The notes: generated by a model not told the origin, from the letters alone. Positions 25,437 through 35,059 are shown, numbered from the stretch's first letter. The stretch: 64,000 bases of DNA from Natronorubrum thiooxidans (GCF_900156475.1 NZ_FTNR01000015.1:1-64000), one strand, 5' to 3'. Numbers and translations: made by a program.

Positions 25437-26108
25437 GTGTATCTGATTGTTATTGGTGCGGGAGACACCGGTTCGCACCTGATTGAGCGTGCAGTAAACG
25501 ACGGTAACGATGTCGTGGTCATCGAAAAAAATGAAGAGCGAGCAAACACTGCCTCTGCGGAGTACGATTGTCTCGTCTTGCATGACGATGCGAGAAACCA
25601 TGACACACTCAAGGATGCAGAAATTGATCGTGCAGATGCTGTTATCTCTACAACAGATATCGATTCGACTAATATTATGGTGATGTTGCTTGCACAGGAA
25701 CACGATGTTCCGAACCTCGTAAGCGTCGTTCATGACCCTGAAAATCTCCCTGTTTTCGAAAAAATTGGTGCAACGCTAATTGAAAACCCACAACACCTGA
25801 TCGCAGACCACCTGTATCACTCTGTTCGATATCCGAACGTTAGCGATTTCATCGAACTTGATGAGACCACTGAACTGGTAGAATTAACTGTTAGCAAAGA
25901 CGCGCCAATGAGCGGACAACTCCTCAACTCAGCACTAGAGGTTGGCAGCCTTCCCGAAGGCGCTCTCATTGTTGCACTCGAGCGGGATGGAACGATACAA
26001 GCGCCGACAGGAGATACGAGAATACAGGCCGGTGATCAGGTAACGGTATTTACTGATGATGCCTCGCTGGCTGATGCGGTGAAAGCGTTTACCGGCAGTG
26101 AGATATGA
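25437..26108 (+). CDS. trkA: TrkA potassium uptake regulatory subunit (second copy)
   Basis: 223 residues starting at GTG 25437 (YLIVIGAGDTGSHLIERA). RCK_N with GAGDTG and VVVIEKNEER, then RCK_C with LPEGALIVALERDG and TRIQAGDQVTVFTD. It is highly similar to 18842-19513, including HDPENLPVFEKIG. It ends by ATGA overlap into trkH. The upstream ~230 bases carry no gene. This unit lacks the uspA and 45-residue genes ahead of trkA; a uspA-like gene lies downstream instead. Confidence 0.93.
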   Translation: MYLIVIGAGDTGSHLIERAVNDGNDVVVIEKNEERANTASAEYDCLVLHDDARNHDTLKDAEIDRADAVISTTDIDSTNIMVMLLAQEHDVPNLVSVVHDPENLPVFEKIGATLIENPQHLIADHLYHSVRYPNVSDFIELDETTELVELTVSKDAPMSGQLLNSALEVGSLPEGALIVALERDGTIQAPTGDTRIQAGDQVTVFTDDASLADAVKAFTGSEI

Positions 26109-27652
26109 GGATACAGTATCCGACGATCGGACGTGATCTCGGCCGAATTTTGCAGGTCATTTCGCTGATGCTGCTTGTCTCGATACTAGTCAGCGTAGTC
26201 AATAGAGAGTTCTATGCAGTCCCTGCGTTTGCTCTCTCTGCTGTAGTGGTAGGAGGTCTTGGTGTCGCGCTCGCACGACAGTTCCAAACGGCTCCAGATG
26301 CTGGGAAACTTGAGGCGATGGTCACGGCGGCCACCGCATGGGGTGCAGTCGGCCTGCTAGGCGGACTTCCTTTTTTATTCATTGCATGGACAATCGCACT
26401 GGATCCATATCCGGCGTGGACGAATACACCCCCAATGAACGAGACGGTCGCCGTCTTTCGTCACCCACTGAATGGGACCTTCGAGAGCATTAGCGGCTTT
26501 ACGAGCACTGGGCTAACGATGGCCATTGTCGAGGAGGAACTTCCACGATCAGTGCACTGGTGGCGATCGTTCATCGAATGGATCGGCGGTGTCGGCGTCA
26601 TTGTGCTGACTGTTGCGATCCTTGCTCGTCCCGGCAGTGGTTCACTGACACTCTACGAGAGCGAGGCTCGCTCCGAAAAGATTCATCCGAGTATCGTCTC
26701 AACAGTCACAGAGATCTGGAAGATTTATCTTGGAATTACACTCTCAGCGATTCTATTATTTGTCGGAGCTGGAATGCCACTATGGGGTGCGATCAATCAC
26801 GCGATGACTGCGATTTCTACTGGTGGTTTCTCGATTCATGCGGATTCGATCGGCTATTACGGAAGTCCATTGATCGAATACGCAGTTGTGCCAGTAATGG
26901 TCGCCGGAAGTATCGCATTCCCAATCCACTATCTGATTCTCAAAGGCGAAGTGCGTAATTTCTACGCTGACATCCAGACCCGGTGGGTCTTTATTTGGTT
27001 CACGGTTGGAACGATTGTGTTGACGGCACTTCTTTCGGCCAACGGGCAATACGGCACACTTGAGGAGACGTTCCGTATTGCATTGTTCCAGTTCGTCTCC
27101 GCGACCTCGAACGCCGGGTTCGGGACGACGACAATCGGGGGTGGTACCGAACAGGTCTGGACAACCGGAACGACGCTTCTACTCTGTGTTGGAATGCTGA
27201 CCGGAGCTGCGGCAGGATCAACGGTTGGCGGCCTCAAACTCATTCGCGTACTTATACTGCTCAAGGGCACTGTGTGGCAGATCAAAAACGTCTTTGTACC
27301 GAGTAGTGCCGTTCGACATCTTCAGCTTGGTAAACGAACGCTCAACCAAAACCAGCTTGAGCGAGAGTATACTGAGGCAGCGGTTGTGTTTATCCTCTGG
27401 ATACTCTTTCTCATGCTTGGTGTCGCCGTATTCCTGTGGACCGTCTCTCCGGCATATCCGTTAGAGTATGTGATTTTCGAGGTGATGAGTGCACAGAGTA
27501 CTGTTGGCCTTGATGCAGGTATTACTGGACCTAACATGCCCGATGCAGCAAAGGTTATGTTAATATTTAACATGTGGATTGGGAGATTAGAAATCATTCC
27601 TGTGGCTGTGCTGTTGGGGACTGTCTTCCAACGGCTTCGACTCTATGACTGA
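26105..27652 (+). CDS. trkH: TrkH potassium channel subunit (third copy)
   Basis: 515 residues, same length as the 19510-21057 copy and alike over the full length. Pore-loop filters are SGFTSTGLTM, AISTGGFSIH, SATSNAGFGT and SAQSTVGLDA. Paired with the overlapping trkA, it forms a complete K+ uptake unit. Two near-duplicate trkA-trkH pairs within 8 kb imply a recent duplication or dosage selection at high salinity. Confidence 0.94.
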   Translation: MRIQYPTIGRDLGRILQVISLMLLVSILVSVVNREFYAVPAFALSAVVVGGLGVALARQFQTAPDAGKLEAMVTAATAWGAVGLLGGLPFLFIAWTIALDPYPAWTNTPPMNETVAVFRHPLNGTFESISGFTSTGLTMAIVEEELPRSVHWWRSFIEWIGGVGVIVLTVAILARPGSGSLTLYESEARSEKIHPSIVSTVTEIWKIYLGITLSAILLFVGAGMPLWGAINHAMTAISTGGFSIHADSIGYYGSPLIEYAVVPVMVAGSIAFPIHYLILKGEVRNFYADIQTRWVFIWFTVGTIVLTALLSANGQYGTLEETFRIALFQFVSATSNAGFGTTTIGGGTEQVWTTGTTLLLCVGMLTGAAAGSTVGGLKLIRVLILLKGTVWQIKNVFVPSSAVRHLQLGKRTLNQNQLEREYTEAAVVFILWILFLMLGVAVFLWTVSPAYPLEYVIFEVMSAQSTVGLDAGITGPNMPDAAKVMLIFNMWIGRLEIIPVAVLLGTVFQRLRLYD

Positions 27653-27689
27653 TCTACCTTTCAACAGCGAGAGAATCCCGCCGCTCACG

Positions 27690-27850
27690 GCATCCTCAGA
27701 ACGCAGTATCCGATGACAGCGTCGTCCCGCACTGCGAGCACTACTGATCGTATACACTGAATCAATTTGCGTTGTGTCAACCCCTTCGACTTCCGTCTTG
27801 TAGACCCACGCATGGAACGTTTTCGTACAGGGCGTCGGTCGCAGATCTCC
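27690..27850 (-). pseudogene. tnpB C-terminal fragment
   Basis: The reverse strand reads YKTEVEGVDTTQIDSVYT before changing frame. This aligns with the TnpB stretch ahead of the zinc finger (…YKxExEGVDxxQIDPxYTS). Cysteines expected next are lost. It is a decayed third tnpB trace in the 308-base space between trkH and the uspA-like gene; nothing else is seen there. Confidence 0.5.
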
Positions 27851-27960
27851 ATAGTCGGAACCGATGGACTCAATCCATCATGATAGGGTAGATGTTAATG
27901 TTTCGAAAAATTTGCACCAGGCTACCAAACTATTATCATCTGTGTTTCCCTTCTTTTTGT

Positions 27961-28401
27961 ATGGTTGGAACACATGATTCTCCCAAAGGCGACCTTCTCG
28001 AACATATTGTAGTTCCTGTCGCAAATGAAACCGATGCGATCAAGACAGCAATGGCACTTGAACCGTACAATCCAGATAAGGTAACAGCCCTTCACGTCGT
28101 CGAAAAGGGCGAAGGCGTTCCGGATAAAATACCCGTCGAACAATCTGAAGAACTCGCTGCAGAATCATACGCTGCTGTTCGTAGGGTATTTCCTAATGCT
28201 GACGATCATACTGCCTACGCTCGCGATGTTGTCGGCGCTATTTTCAAGGCTGCTGACGAAGTAGATGCGAGCGCCATCGCGTATCGCTCCCGCGGTGGAA
28301 ATCGGATTATGCAGTTCCTTTCTGGAGATCGATCGCTCAAACTCATTACTCAAGCCGACCGACCTGTCATCGCATTACCGCAAACTGATACAGATTCATA
28401 A
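27961..28401 (+). CDS. UspA-like universal stress domain protein (second copy)
   Basis: 146 residues from ATG 27961 (MVGTHDSPKGD). Segments [51 protein letters not shown] and RPVIALP match the 18288-18701 protein. As there, the nucleotide-binding glycine motif is non-canonical. It lies downstream of the second trkA-trkH unit and converges on the APC permease gene, a hairpin separating the two. Confidence 0.8.
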   Translation: MVGTHDSPKGDLLEHIVVPVANETDAIKTAMALEPYNPDKVTALHVVEKGEGVPDKIPVEQSEELAAESYAAVRRVFPNADDHTAYARDVVGAIFKAADEVDASAIAYRSRGGNRIMQFLSGDRSLKLITQADRPVIALPQTDTDS

Positions 28402-28418
28402 ACAGCGTGAATCAACGA

Positions 28419-28440
28419 CCACGGGTCAGGTGACCCGTGG
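28419..28440. terminator. hairpin between convergent genes
   Basis: CCACGGGTCA and TGACCCGTGG form a perfect 10-bp stem with a GG centre. It lies 18 bases after the uspA-like stop and 38 bases after the last codon of the opposing permease gene, where a bidirectional terminator is expected. No T-run follows. The same form also occurs at IS200/IS605 ends. Confidence 0.5.
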
Positions 28441-28477
28441 AATCCTGCCTCGACCGCTGTTGAACGCGCTGATTGTA

Positions 28478-30751
28478 TCAGCGGCGACCAAAGAGCCGAT
28501 CCCGGAGCGAACGCGACGATGGGCGTTCAGTCAACAGAACCGGTGTATCGATATCTTCGATAACATCGAACACGAGCGAGCCGCGAACGATACGCGACAG
28601 GAGTCCACGCTCTGTTGCGCCGATTATGACAAGACCGTGGTCTGCACTGGAGCGTTCGATCACGGTCTCGATATCTCCCGTCTCGATATGTAACGCAGCA
28701 TCTGATAACTGATGGCTGTCGGCCCATTCACGCAGGAATTCACGACCCTCTGCTTCTTCTCCCTCATCGACGATGTGTAACAACGAAACCTCAGCACCAA
28801 TCGTTTCGTGCAGTGCGAGGGCGACCTCTGCGGAGAGATCTGACGACGCTCCTCCGGCTGTGGGGACGACGATATCGTTCGGATCGAACTCCGTTGCGTC
28901 CAAAACGAGGAAATCACACGGCAAGTCGTGCGTCAGTTCGTCAAGGGTGCTTTCGGCACGCCCGCCCGCAAACCGCGTGCCGCCGTAGCCCATTACGACT
29001 GTGTCGGCATCATTCGATTGCGCTGCATCATACACTTCTTCAAGACCACGATGGGAAAGGATCGTCTTCGTCTCAATCGGTACATCGAACGCCTCTGCGT
29101 CTTGCTTGGCGTCTTTGAGAAGCGTCTCCGAGGCGGCGTTAATCTCGCCGTTCTCGGCAGCAGCGGCAAGCGTTGTCTGGTCAGGCACGGTAACAATGTG
29201 TGTTGCAAGAACTCGACCGCCTTCGTGTTCAGCGAGCGCACTGGCAAGTGTTATAAGAGCACTCTCGGTTCGAGGGTTGGCCAGTGCGACCATGATCGTC
29301 GGTCCGTCCGTCCCACTCGGCGCAACTGCATCAGCAGCGTCGACGACTCGATCCGGCATCTCTTCCTCACGATTTCGGATATAGTCAGAGAGAATACCCC
29401 GTTGAGTGGTTTTGTCACGAGCATAGAGGAAGTACCAGAGAATAGCCCCGAGAACGAACGCCCCGGACAGTGCGATCTCCAGCCCGTCCATAAACGCGAC
29501 GAGTCCAAGCGATAATACCGCGCCGAGGATCGGCGTGATGGGATAGAACGGGACTCGGAAATCGGGATCGTACTCCGGGACGTCCGCTTCCCGGAACACG
29601 ATGAGTCCGACGTTCATCAGCGCGTAGACGATGAGGTGGAGGACGCTCGCTGCTTTTGCGAGGACCTCGATATCTCTTCCCAGAAACGCGATGAACGCGA
29701 TGATGAGCACGCCAGTGACGAGAATCGATCGATAGGGCGTCGAGAAGTTCGGGTGAATTTCGTTAAGCCAGTTGGTGACGATCTTATCACGGCCCATTGC
29801 GAAGTTGATGCGCGCCGAGGCGAGAATCGACGCGTTCGCCGACGATGCCGTCGCCAAGAGTGCGCCGACGGTCATCAACGCCGCTGCGGCAGCAGCGATA
29901 CCCCCGAGCGGACCGAGAGAAGAGGGAAACGCGACCTCGGCAGCCTGTGCAACCGGCGCATCCTGGCTGAGGTCGGGCCACGAGATGACCCCGAGCATGG
30001 TCGTCACGAGGATCGCATAGATAACGGTCACGAGCCCAACACTCCCGATAATGGCGATAGGGAGATTCCGTCCTGGATTTTTCAATTCCTCAGCGACGGT
30101 TGCGATTTTCGCGTAACCGAGAAATGAGACGAACACGAGGGCCGTCGCCGGCAGAATCGCCCCTGCCCCGAACGGCGCAAGGCCGCCCTCATCAGCCAAC
30201 GTCGCATAATCAAACGAAGAAAAGCCTGCAACGGCGAACGCGGTGAGAATCGCAAGCAAAGTAAATACGATAATCGTCTGGATACCACCGGTTTCCTTCG
30301 CACCAATGTAGTTGACGCCAACGAAAATAGCACCAGCGAGGAGCGCCCCGAGTTGGATTGGGCTGAGGAACGCGACTTCTGGTAACGGAACGAAAACAGC
30401 GAGATATTGTCCAAATCCGATGCAGTAAAACGCAGAGGCGAAGGCAAGTCCCATCCAGTCACCCATGCCAGCGATCGATCCAAACATCGGCCCGAGTGAC
30501 TTGTTGATATAGTAGTAGCCGCCACCAGCTTTTGGCATCGCCGTACCGAGTTCAGAGACAGACAATGCGTTCACCATTGCAATCAGCCCGCCAACGATGA
30601 ACGAAACGACAACAATTGGTCCTGCTGCGTTGGCGGCAACACCGGGCAAGACAAAAATTCCAGCACCAATCATTGTCCCAATACCAATCGTCATCGCAGA
30701 GATAAGGCCGAGGTCTTTTGCAAGTTCCTCGTCCCCCTCGCCATGGCTCAT
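28478..30751 (-). CDS. APC-family amino-acid permease with two C-terminal UspA domains
   Basis: 757 residues from ATG 30751 (MSHGEGDEELAKDLGL). The first ~430 residues form a 12-helix APC transporter with the helix-1 signature IGIGTMIGAGIFVLPG and the helix-3/8 patterns of amino-acid permeases. The soluble C-terminus has two USP modules: one from about residue 460 (GPTIMVALANPRTESALI to PCDFLVLDA) and one from about 620 (NDIVVPTAGGASSDLS to TPVLLTERP, with GATERGLLSRIVRGS as nucleotide motif). The second keeps the classical G-rich motif. Substrate unknown; the USP part probably adjusts transport to stress or nucleotide state. Confidence 0.92.
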   Translation of the reverse strand: MSHGEGDEELAKDLGLISAMTIGIGTMIGAGIFVLPGVAANAAGPIVVVSFIVGGLIAMVNALSVSELGTAMPKAGGGYYYINKSLGPMFGSIAGMGDWMGLAFASAFYCIGFGQYLAVFVPLPEVAFLSPIQLGALLAGAIFVGVNYIGAKETGGIQTIIVFTLLAILTAFAVAGFSSFDYATLADEGGLAPFGAGAILPATALVFVSFLGYAKIATVAEELKNPGRNLPIAIIGSVGLVTVIYAILVTTMLGVISWPDLSQDAPVAQAAEVAFPSSLGPLGGIAAAAAALMTVGALLATASSANASILASARINFAMGRDKIVTNWLNEIHPNFSTPYRSILVTGVLIIAFIAFLGRDIEVLAKAASVLHLIVYALMNVGLIVFREADVPEYDPDFRVPFYPITPILGAVLSLGLVAFMDGLEIALSGAFVLGAILWYFLYARDKTTQRGILSDYIRNREEEMPDRVVDAADAVAPSGTDGPTIMVALANPRTESALITLASALAEHEGGRVLATHIVTVPDQTTLAAAAENGEINAASETLLKDAKQDAEAFDVPIETKTILSHRGLEEVYDAAQSNDADTVVMGYGGTRFAGGRAESTLDELTHDLPCDFLVLDATEFDPNDIVVPTAGGASSDLSAEVALALHETIGAEVSLLHIVDEGEEAEGREFLREWADSHQLSDAALHIETGDIETVIERSSADHGLVIIGATERGLLSRIVRGSLVFDVIEDIDTPVLLTERPSSRSLRDRLFGRR

Positions 30752-30880
30752 ACTCGGGCCATCGAACACCACTCATATAAGAACTCCGGTAGAATTCCTT
30801 AATAAGTAATAAAGAGGATGTACAATTACTCATTAAGTAATTTACATCCAAAACATCGATATAACGTACCACGCAAATAG

Positions 30881-31648
30881 ATGAGTATCATGGATTATCG
30901 GCTTGATGAGATTGACCGGCGCATCATTTATGAATTGATGCACGATGCACGGAATACATCTGCACCGACGATTGCCGAACAGGTGAACGTTTCTCCAGGA
31001 ACAATACGAAATCGAATTAATCAGCTTGAAGAACACGATATCATCCGTAATTATACCGCTGAAATTGACTTCGAACAAGCTGAAGGCCATTTAACAAATC
31101 TCTATGTCTGCAACGCCCCAGTCTCCGAACGTAAGGCACTCGCACAAGAGGCAAGTGCTGTCCCTGGTGTTATCAACGTCCGTCAGTTAATGACTGGCCG
31201 CCGAAATCTCCATGTCATGGCCGTTGGAGAAGACACCAAACATCTCAGACGGATCACTCGAGCCCTCTCACGACTGGGTATCGAGATTGAGGATGAGACA
31301 CTTGTGGAGTCTGAAACGCATAGCCCTTATACCAAATTCGGGCCTGATGAGGCGATTTCAACAAGTACAACGACGGATGTCATTAGCCTCGCTGGTGATG
31401 CGAACGTCGTCGACGTAACTGTACAGGCCGCTGCTCCTATCGTCAGTAACACGCTCGAGGAAGCCGTTCAAAACGGAATCCTTAATGACGATTCATTGGT
31501 CATCGCTATCGAACGCGGCGATCGTGTATTGACACCCCATGGAACAACTGTTATTCAACCAGATGATATCGTAACGGTGCTATCCCGGAATGGTAATACT
31601 GATCACGTACTTGAGGCATTCGTCGCTGACGATGCAGTATCAGAATAG
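30881..31648 (+). CDS. AsnC/Lrp-type regulator fused to an RCK_C domain (second copy)
   Basis: 255 residues. The HTH is at ~5-55 (DEIDRRIIYELMHDARNTSA, VSPGTIRNRINQLEEHDII), a middle domain follows (VPGVINVRQLMTGRRNLHV), and the RCK_C domain is at ~175-245 (VVDVTVQAAAPIVSNTL, LNDDSLVIAIERGDR, TTVIQPDDIVTVLS). It has the same architecture as 16959-17702. The two regulators stand at opposite ends of the potassium island, facing outward from the transporter genes. It is divergent from the APC-UspA gene, which it may control through the 129-base AT-rich spacer. Confidence 0.88.
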   Translation: MSIMDYRLDEIDRRIIYELMHDARNTSAPTIAEQVNVSPGTIRNRINQLEEHDIIRNYTAEIDFEQAEGHLTNLYVCNAPVSERKALAQEASAVPGVINVRQLMTGRRNLHVMAVGEDTKHLRRITRALSRLGIEIEDETLVESETHSPYTKFGPDEAISTSTTTDVISLAGDANVVDVTVQAAAPIVSNTLEEAVQNGILNDDSLVIAIERGDRVLTPHGTTVIQPDDIVTVLSRNGNTDHVLEAFVADDAVSE

Positions 31649-31784
31649 TCTCAGATATCATAATAATATACCAGAAAACATATTCATAATATAACTATTC
31701 ACTATTGCGAATTTTTTGTCGTAACGCGGTCATCATTGTCTCAAGGTACCGCTGCTACGGAACAACTGACTGCTGCCAGACCAG

Positions 31785-32338
31785 CTACTCGTTGGCCGCA
31801 TGCACACCAAGAACACGGTCACCAAACGCGAGTACGAGTAACGCACCGATCAGATCGAAGACAATGTCGAGGAATGTGTCCTTCGGGCCGTACGTGACAA
31901 GTATCGGCTCGAGTTCAAGACGTTTTGCTGTTGCGTGAATAGCGTACTCGACGAGTTCCCAAGCAAGCCCGAGACTGACGACGGCGGCAATGACCCGTGG
32001 GCCAGGGTTACGTCCCTTCCGCCGACTGGCCACATAGACAATCCCGGCCAGGATCGACGAAGAATGCGTGTGTGTAAGGTGATCCCACCACCAGACGTCA
32101 TCGTATGGTCCGAGCATCCCGACGGCGTGGGTGACCATCGCGGTGTTCACATATACTCGCTGCCACGGTCGGAGTTCGACGCCATACGCACGCGTGACGA
32201 ACTTATGAAGTATGTGCCGATCGCTGCGACGACGGCATTGACAACTGCGCCTGGATCCCGTCGTCGAAGTCCGACGAGGAACACCATGAGCAACGTGAAT
32301 CTGGCCTCACGACCGACTCCTCGCTCAGCTGGCGACAT
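31785..32338 (-). pseudogene. YjdF/DUF2238-like membrane protein, frameshifted
   Basis: The 5' part (32147-32338 frame) reads FTLLMVFLVGLRRRDPGAV and GTYFIS. The continuation FVTRAYGVELRPWQRVYV plus NTAMVTHAVGMLGPYDDV, WWWDHLTHTHSSSILAG and LAWELVEYAIHATAKRLE is in another frame from about 32206 down to the stop at 31785. Together they make one membrane protein with the family's WWDHLTH signature. A one- or two-base indel near 32206 breaks it, which could be decay or a sequencing error. A start at 32147 would leave a 121-residue fragment. Confidence 0.7.
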
Positions 32339-32741
32339 ACTCTTTCTAGAACAGACTGACTACTCGAGATACATAGCAATATCGTCCCGTGAAGGGACCC
32401 AGACACCCAGTACAGTTCTGGGCTGGTGTTCGCTCATTGTCCCTGGTTGCTATAATAGATCCGTCAGTTGTGACTCCTAGTTTTAAGTGATATCCACGAC
32501 TATCAGCGAGGCAAGAAGATAGGAGAATATACCCACCGCTCATCGATGTGGGTTGCAGGAAACGGGGGCGTCAGTTCGCCCCCTGAGTTGGCTACTCAAT
32601 CCTGCGACCCGGATCGATATAAAAGTTTGCCTCTCGAGGAGCCCTGGCTCTGTCCAGCACGATATCTCGTCTCCTTCGAGAGTCGTCTCTCTCCCCAGCA
32701 GCATCGCGACTCGACCGACAACCAGCAGCCCACGACCCTCC
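32339..32741. other. intergenic with promoter of the coiled-coil gene
   Basis: The stretch holds a TATAAAAG box near 32617-32624, giving a likely transcript start around 32645 and a leader of ~100 bases before the chosen ATG at 32742. A frame is open from 32553, but its first 63 residues are Ser/Arg-rich and unlike the acidic protein that follows. No other gene is seen. Confidence 0.4.
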
Positions 32742-33641
32742 ATGACAATTGGAAAAGATCCGGACGCAGTTGACGCAGAAACGCCCACTAATCACGACGT
32801 TGCCGTCGCTCTCGGCTTTGACAGCGTCGATACGCACACCAGCACTGATCTGACGGCCGACGACGGTAATGATGAACTCCCTAGTCGCGCAGAGATGTGG
32901 GCTATCATCCAAGAGCAGTCACAGACGATCGACCGCCTTGAGAAGCGTATCGACGATCTCCAGCAGGAACAGAGCCGTGCCGAGCGCAACCGCAAGGAGA
33001 TCGCCAGCCAACTCCACGAGATCAACGAGTCAATTGCCGAGACCGACGAGACGGTCGATCAAGCGAAAGAGATCGCAAAAACTGCGAACGCGAATGCCGA
33101 GCAAGCGAAGTCGATCGCCGAGACCGGCGAGACTGCCTTCGATCGGGAGGACCCGGAGGAACTACCCAACGGCATCGAACCCTCGAGCAGTCCGTTGGAC
33201 TTCCTTGCGAACTGCCGCCAGCACCGCGTCAAAAAGCACCTCGTCGACCAAGGGACACCACGAAAGAACCGATTCCGTGCACTCCTTGTCATGAAGCGCT
33301 GGGACGAGTTCGCAACGAAGCGCACGAACGGGAGCGGCATCTTTTGGACGCGAGACGATGTCCGAAATGCGCTCACTGCAATTCTCGGAACGCGTCCCCA
33401 TGCACAAACACTCAAACGCGTGTGGGGAGAGATGATCGCGATCGGGAGCTCAGACATTGAGGTCACCGAGCGCCGTGTCTCTGCGAAACAAACATCAAAA
33501 GAGATCATCACGATGGACATCGAGACCACTGAGAGACTGCTCGAGGCTCGCTATCACCATCTCGAGTTGCTCGACATAGATGGGCAAGTCACCGACGGTG
33601 TCACACCAGTTGTGACCCGAACCGACACGGTGGAGGTGTGA
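32742..33641 (+). CDS. coiled-coil protein with C-terminal winged-helix-like domain
   Basis: 299 residues from ATG 32742 (MTIGKDPDAVDAETPTN). A long coiled coil runs over about residues 50-125 (IIQEQSQTIDRLEKRIDDLQ, SQLHEINESIAETDETVD, ending NANAEQAKSIAE). The C-terminal half contains ALLVMKRWDEFATKRTNG and DVRNALTAILGTRPHAQTLK, a likely HTH. Such coiled-coil plus HTH proteins are frequent on haloarchaeal plasmids and proviruses; partition or structural DNA binding is a guess. It is monocistronic, inside the right edge of the K+ island. Confidence 0.6.
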   Translation: MTIGKDPDAVDAETPTNHDVAVALGFDSVDTHTSTDLTADDGNDELPSRAEMWAIIQEQSQTIDRLEKRIDDLQQEQSRAERNRKEIASQLHEINESIAETDETVDQAKEIAKTANANAEQAKSIAETGETAFDREDPEELPNGIEPSSSPLDFLANCRQHRVKKHLVDQGTPRKNRFRALLVMKRWDEFATKRTNGSGIFWTRDDVRNALTAILGTRPHAQTLKRVWGEMIAIGSSDIEVTERRVSAKQTSKEIITMDIETTERLLEARYHHLELLDIDGQVTDGVTPVVTRTDTVEV

Positions 33642-34128
33642 GAGCACGGTTGATCTCATCCCGAGAGGGAGAATTACTCTGATAAACGAGACAACGGATT
33701 TGGTCGTCGTCTTGGTCCGACGACGTCGCTGCTACCGCTAGCTGCAGGTGTGTGGAGAAGACCTTCCTTTCAGAAAGAATGTTTGAACATCTAACGCTGG
33801 TTCTGGAGTTTCAGCGGTGGACTCACTCACAACGGGTGTGATTGATAAGGTGGTCTGAAGAGTCCAAGCCATTACCTAACAGTAGATAGTAGCACGATTT
33901 CTTTATTCAGAATCATGCCTGAAACTGAATCGGGCAGTTCGGTAACTGCGTCTGCCAACCTTTTGCGCTGCGCTCCCTCGCTTTCGCTCAGTCGCTCGGC
34001 AAAACGTTGATGAAAAGCACTCCTCCCTTCCCTACGGGTCGGTCGTCGGCCCGCTCGCTCACTCCGTTCGCTCGCGGTGAGTGCTCAGTTCTTGCCCTGT
34101 ACTGATCAGATGGACACGATTTGTCGGA
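33642..34128. other. intergenic with direct repeat B and GC-rich stems
   Basis: No gene is seen. Copy B of the 72-bp direct repeat is at 33877-33948. It is followed at ~33957-34012 by a stem-forming TTTTGC...GCAAAA around CG-rich ctcgctttcgctcagtcgctc, and then by more CGCTC-type repeats before the PIN gene's 3' end. The region has the look of an insertion boundary. Confidence 0.5.
33877..33948 (+). repeat. direct repeat B (island boundary candidate)
   Basis: Starts TAACAGTAGATAGTAGCACG and ends GGTAACTG. It aligns without gaps to 16423-16494 in the same orientation. Both copies are followed by sequences that differ, so the shared part is limited to this block. Confidence 0.7.
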
Positions 34129-34743
34129 TCAGCTTGGTGGAAGAGCATCATCATATTCGCCGTCAAGGATCTCGGAACAATCGACGGGGATACTAGTCCA
34201 CGCGTTCTTCACAACCTCGTACCCGGTCCACCCTTCTGTCCGAATCATCTCCACGGTTGCCTCGCAGAATTCAGGCTTTGAGATGAGGTCGTTGTCAAGC
34301 AGGATGTAGAGGAGATACGGTGGTCCGACAACGTCAATGTCGTACGCGTTATCGTCAATGAGACGCCGAATTGACCGTCTCGCAGCTGAGTCAAGAATCG
34401 TTACGATCTGATACGAAGAAGCATGCTCAGAAAGTTCTTGCTTGAGCGATTGCTCGCCTGCGTCTGGTCCATGCGGGCGGGGAACGACAGTTACGCACGA
34501 CCACGGCGACGAATCCTCGTCTAGATGTTCAAGAACACGTTGGCTTCCTTGCTTCAAGTAGTGCTCACGGCTGCCCTCAGGCGGATATTTGTTCGAGCTG
34601 ACGTGGTTTTGAAGTTCGTGCTTGCAGACGTTTGTCGTTGTAAGATGGATCGCATCTTTCAGTCGTTCCCACTGAGTGGTGTTCGCAACTGCGATCAAGG
34701 AACTCGTATCGGCCAGTATCGCGTGGCGAGTCTCACTTGCCAT
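34129..34743 (-). CDS. PIN-like nuclease, probable toxin
   Basis: 204 residues. It opens HAILADTSSLIAVANTTQWE, with the Asp expected in the first PIN motif, has CKHELQNH with the conserved Glu, and contains DAGEQSLKQEL, where D/E are expected in the PIN core. PIN toxins are Mg-dependent RNases. The start overlaps the 3' end of the upstream antitoxin-like gene by 11 bases, the usual toxin-antitoxin order. It is larger than a typical VapC (~135 residues), and the C-terminal part (VVGPPYLLYILLDNDLISK) is unfamiliar. Confidence 0.65.
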   Translation of the reverse strand: MASETRHAILADTSSLIAVANTTQWERLKDAIHLTTTNVCKHELQNHVSSNKYPPEGSREHYLKQGSQRVLEHLDEDSSPWSCVTVVPRPHGPDAGEQSLKQELSEHASSYQIVTILDSAARRSIRRLIDDNAYDIDVVGPPYLLYILLDNDLISKPEFCEATVEMIRTEGWTGYEVVKNAWTSIPVDCSEILDGEYDDALPPS

Positions 34744-35059
34744 CTCTGCCCGTCAGGAATTCAGACGTGTCTCGCTCCATAGCCGCCTCGAACGACTCTT
34801 TCTCCTCTTCCATCTTATCGAGTTTCTCACCGAGGAGGACTCGGGCCACGTCCTCACCGATATCACCGCGGCTGTATCGTTCGTACACCGCGATTTTGTC
34901 CTGTTCATCTAATGACTGTCGAAGCATTTCGACCAGGCCGACGCGGGCGAGTTCGCTCACGTTGACGCCACCGATGTGGATCTCATCGAGGAGTTCCGCG
35001 GCCTCTTTCTCGGCTCCGGCACGGAACTGAATCGTCTTGTCGTAGCTTGATCCGCTCAT
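34733..35059 (-). CDS. probable antitoxin of the PIN pair
   Basis: 108 residues from ATG 35059 (MSGSSYDKTIQFRAGAEKE); an upstream start at 35086 is possible. The DKTIQFRAG strand followed by helices VNVSELARVGLVEMLRQSL suggests a ribbon-helix-helix-like DNA-binding head, and the rest is a long charged helical tail. It overlaps the PIN gene. It is expected to bind the toxin and autoregulate the operon; this is inferred from the layout. Confidence 0.65.
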   Translation of the reverse strand: MSGSSYDKTIQFRAGAEKEAAELLDEIHIGGVNVSELARVGLVEMLRQSLDEQDKIAVYERYSRGDIGEDVARVLLGEKLDKMEEEKESFEAAMERDTSEFLTGRDGK

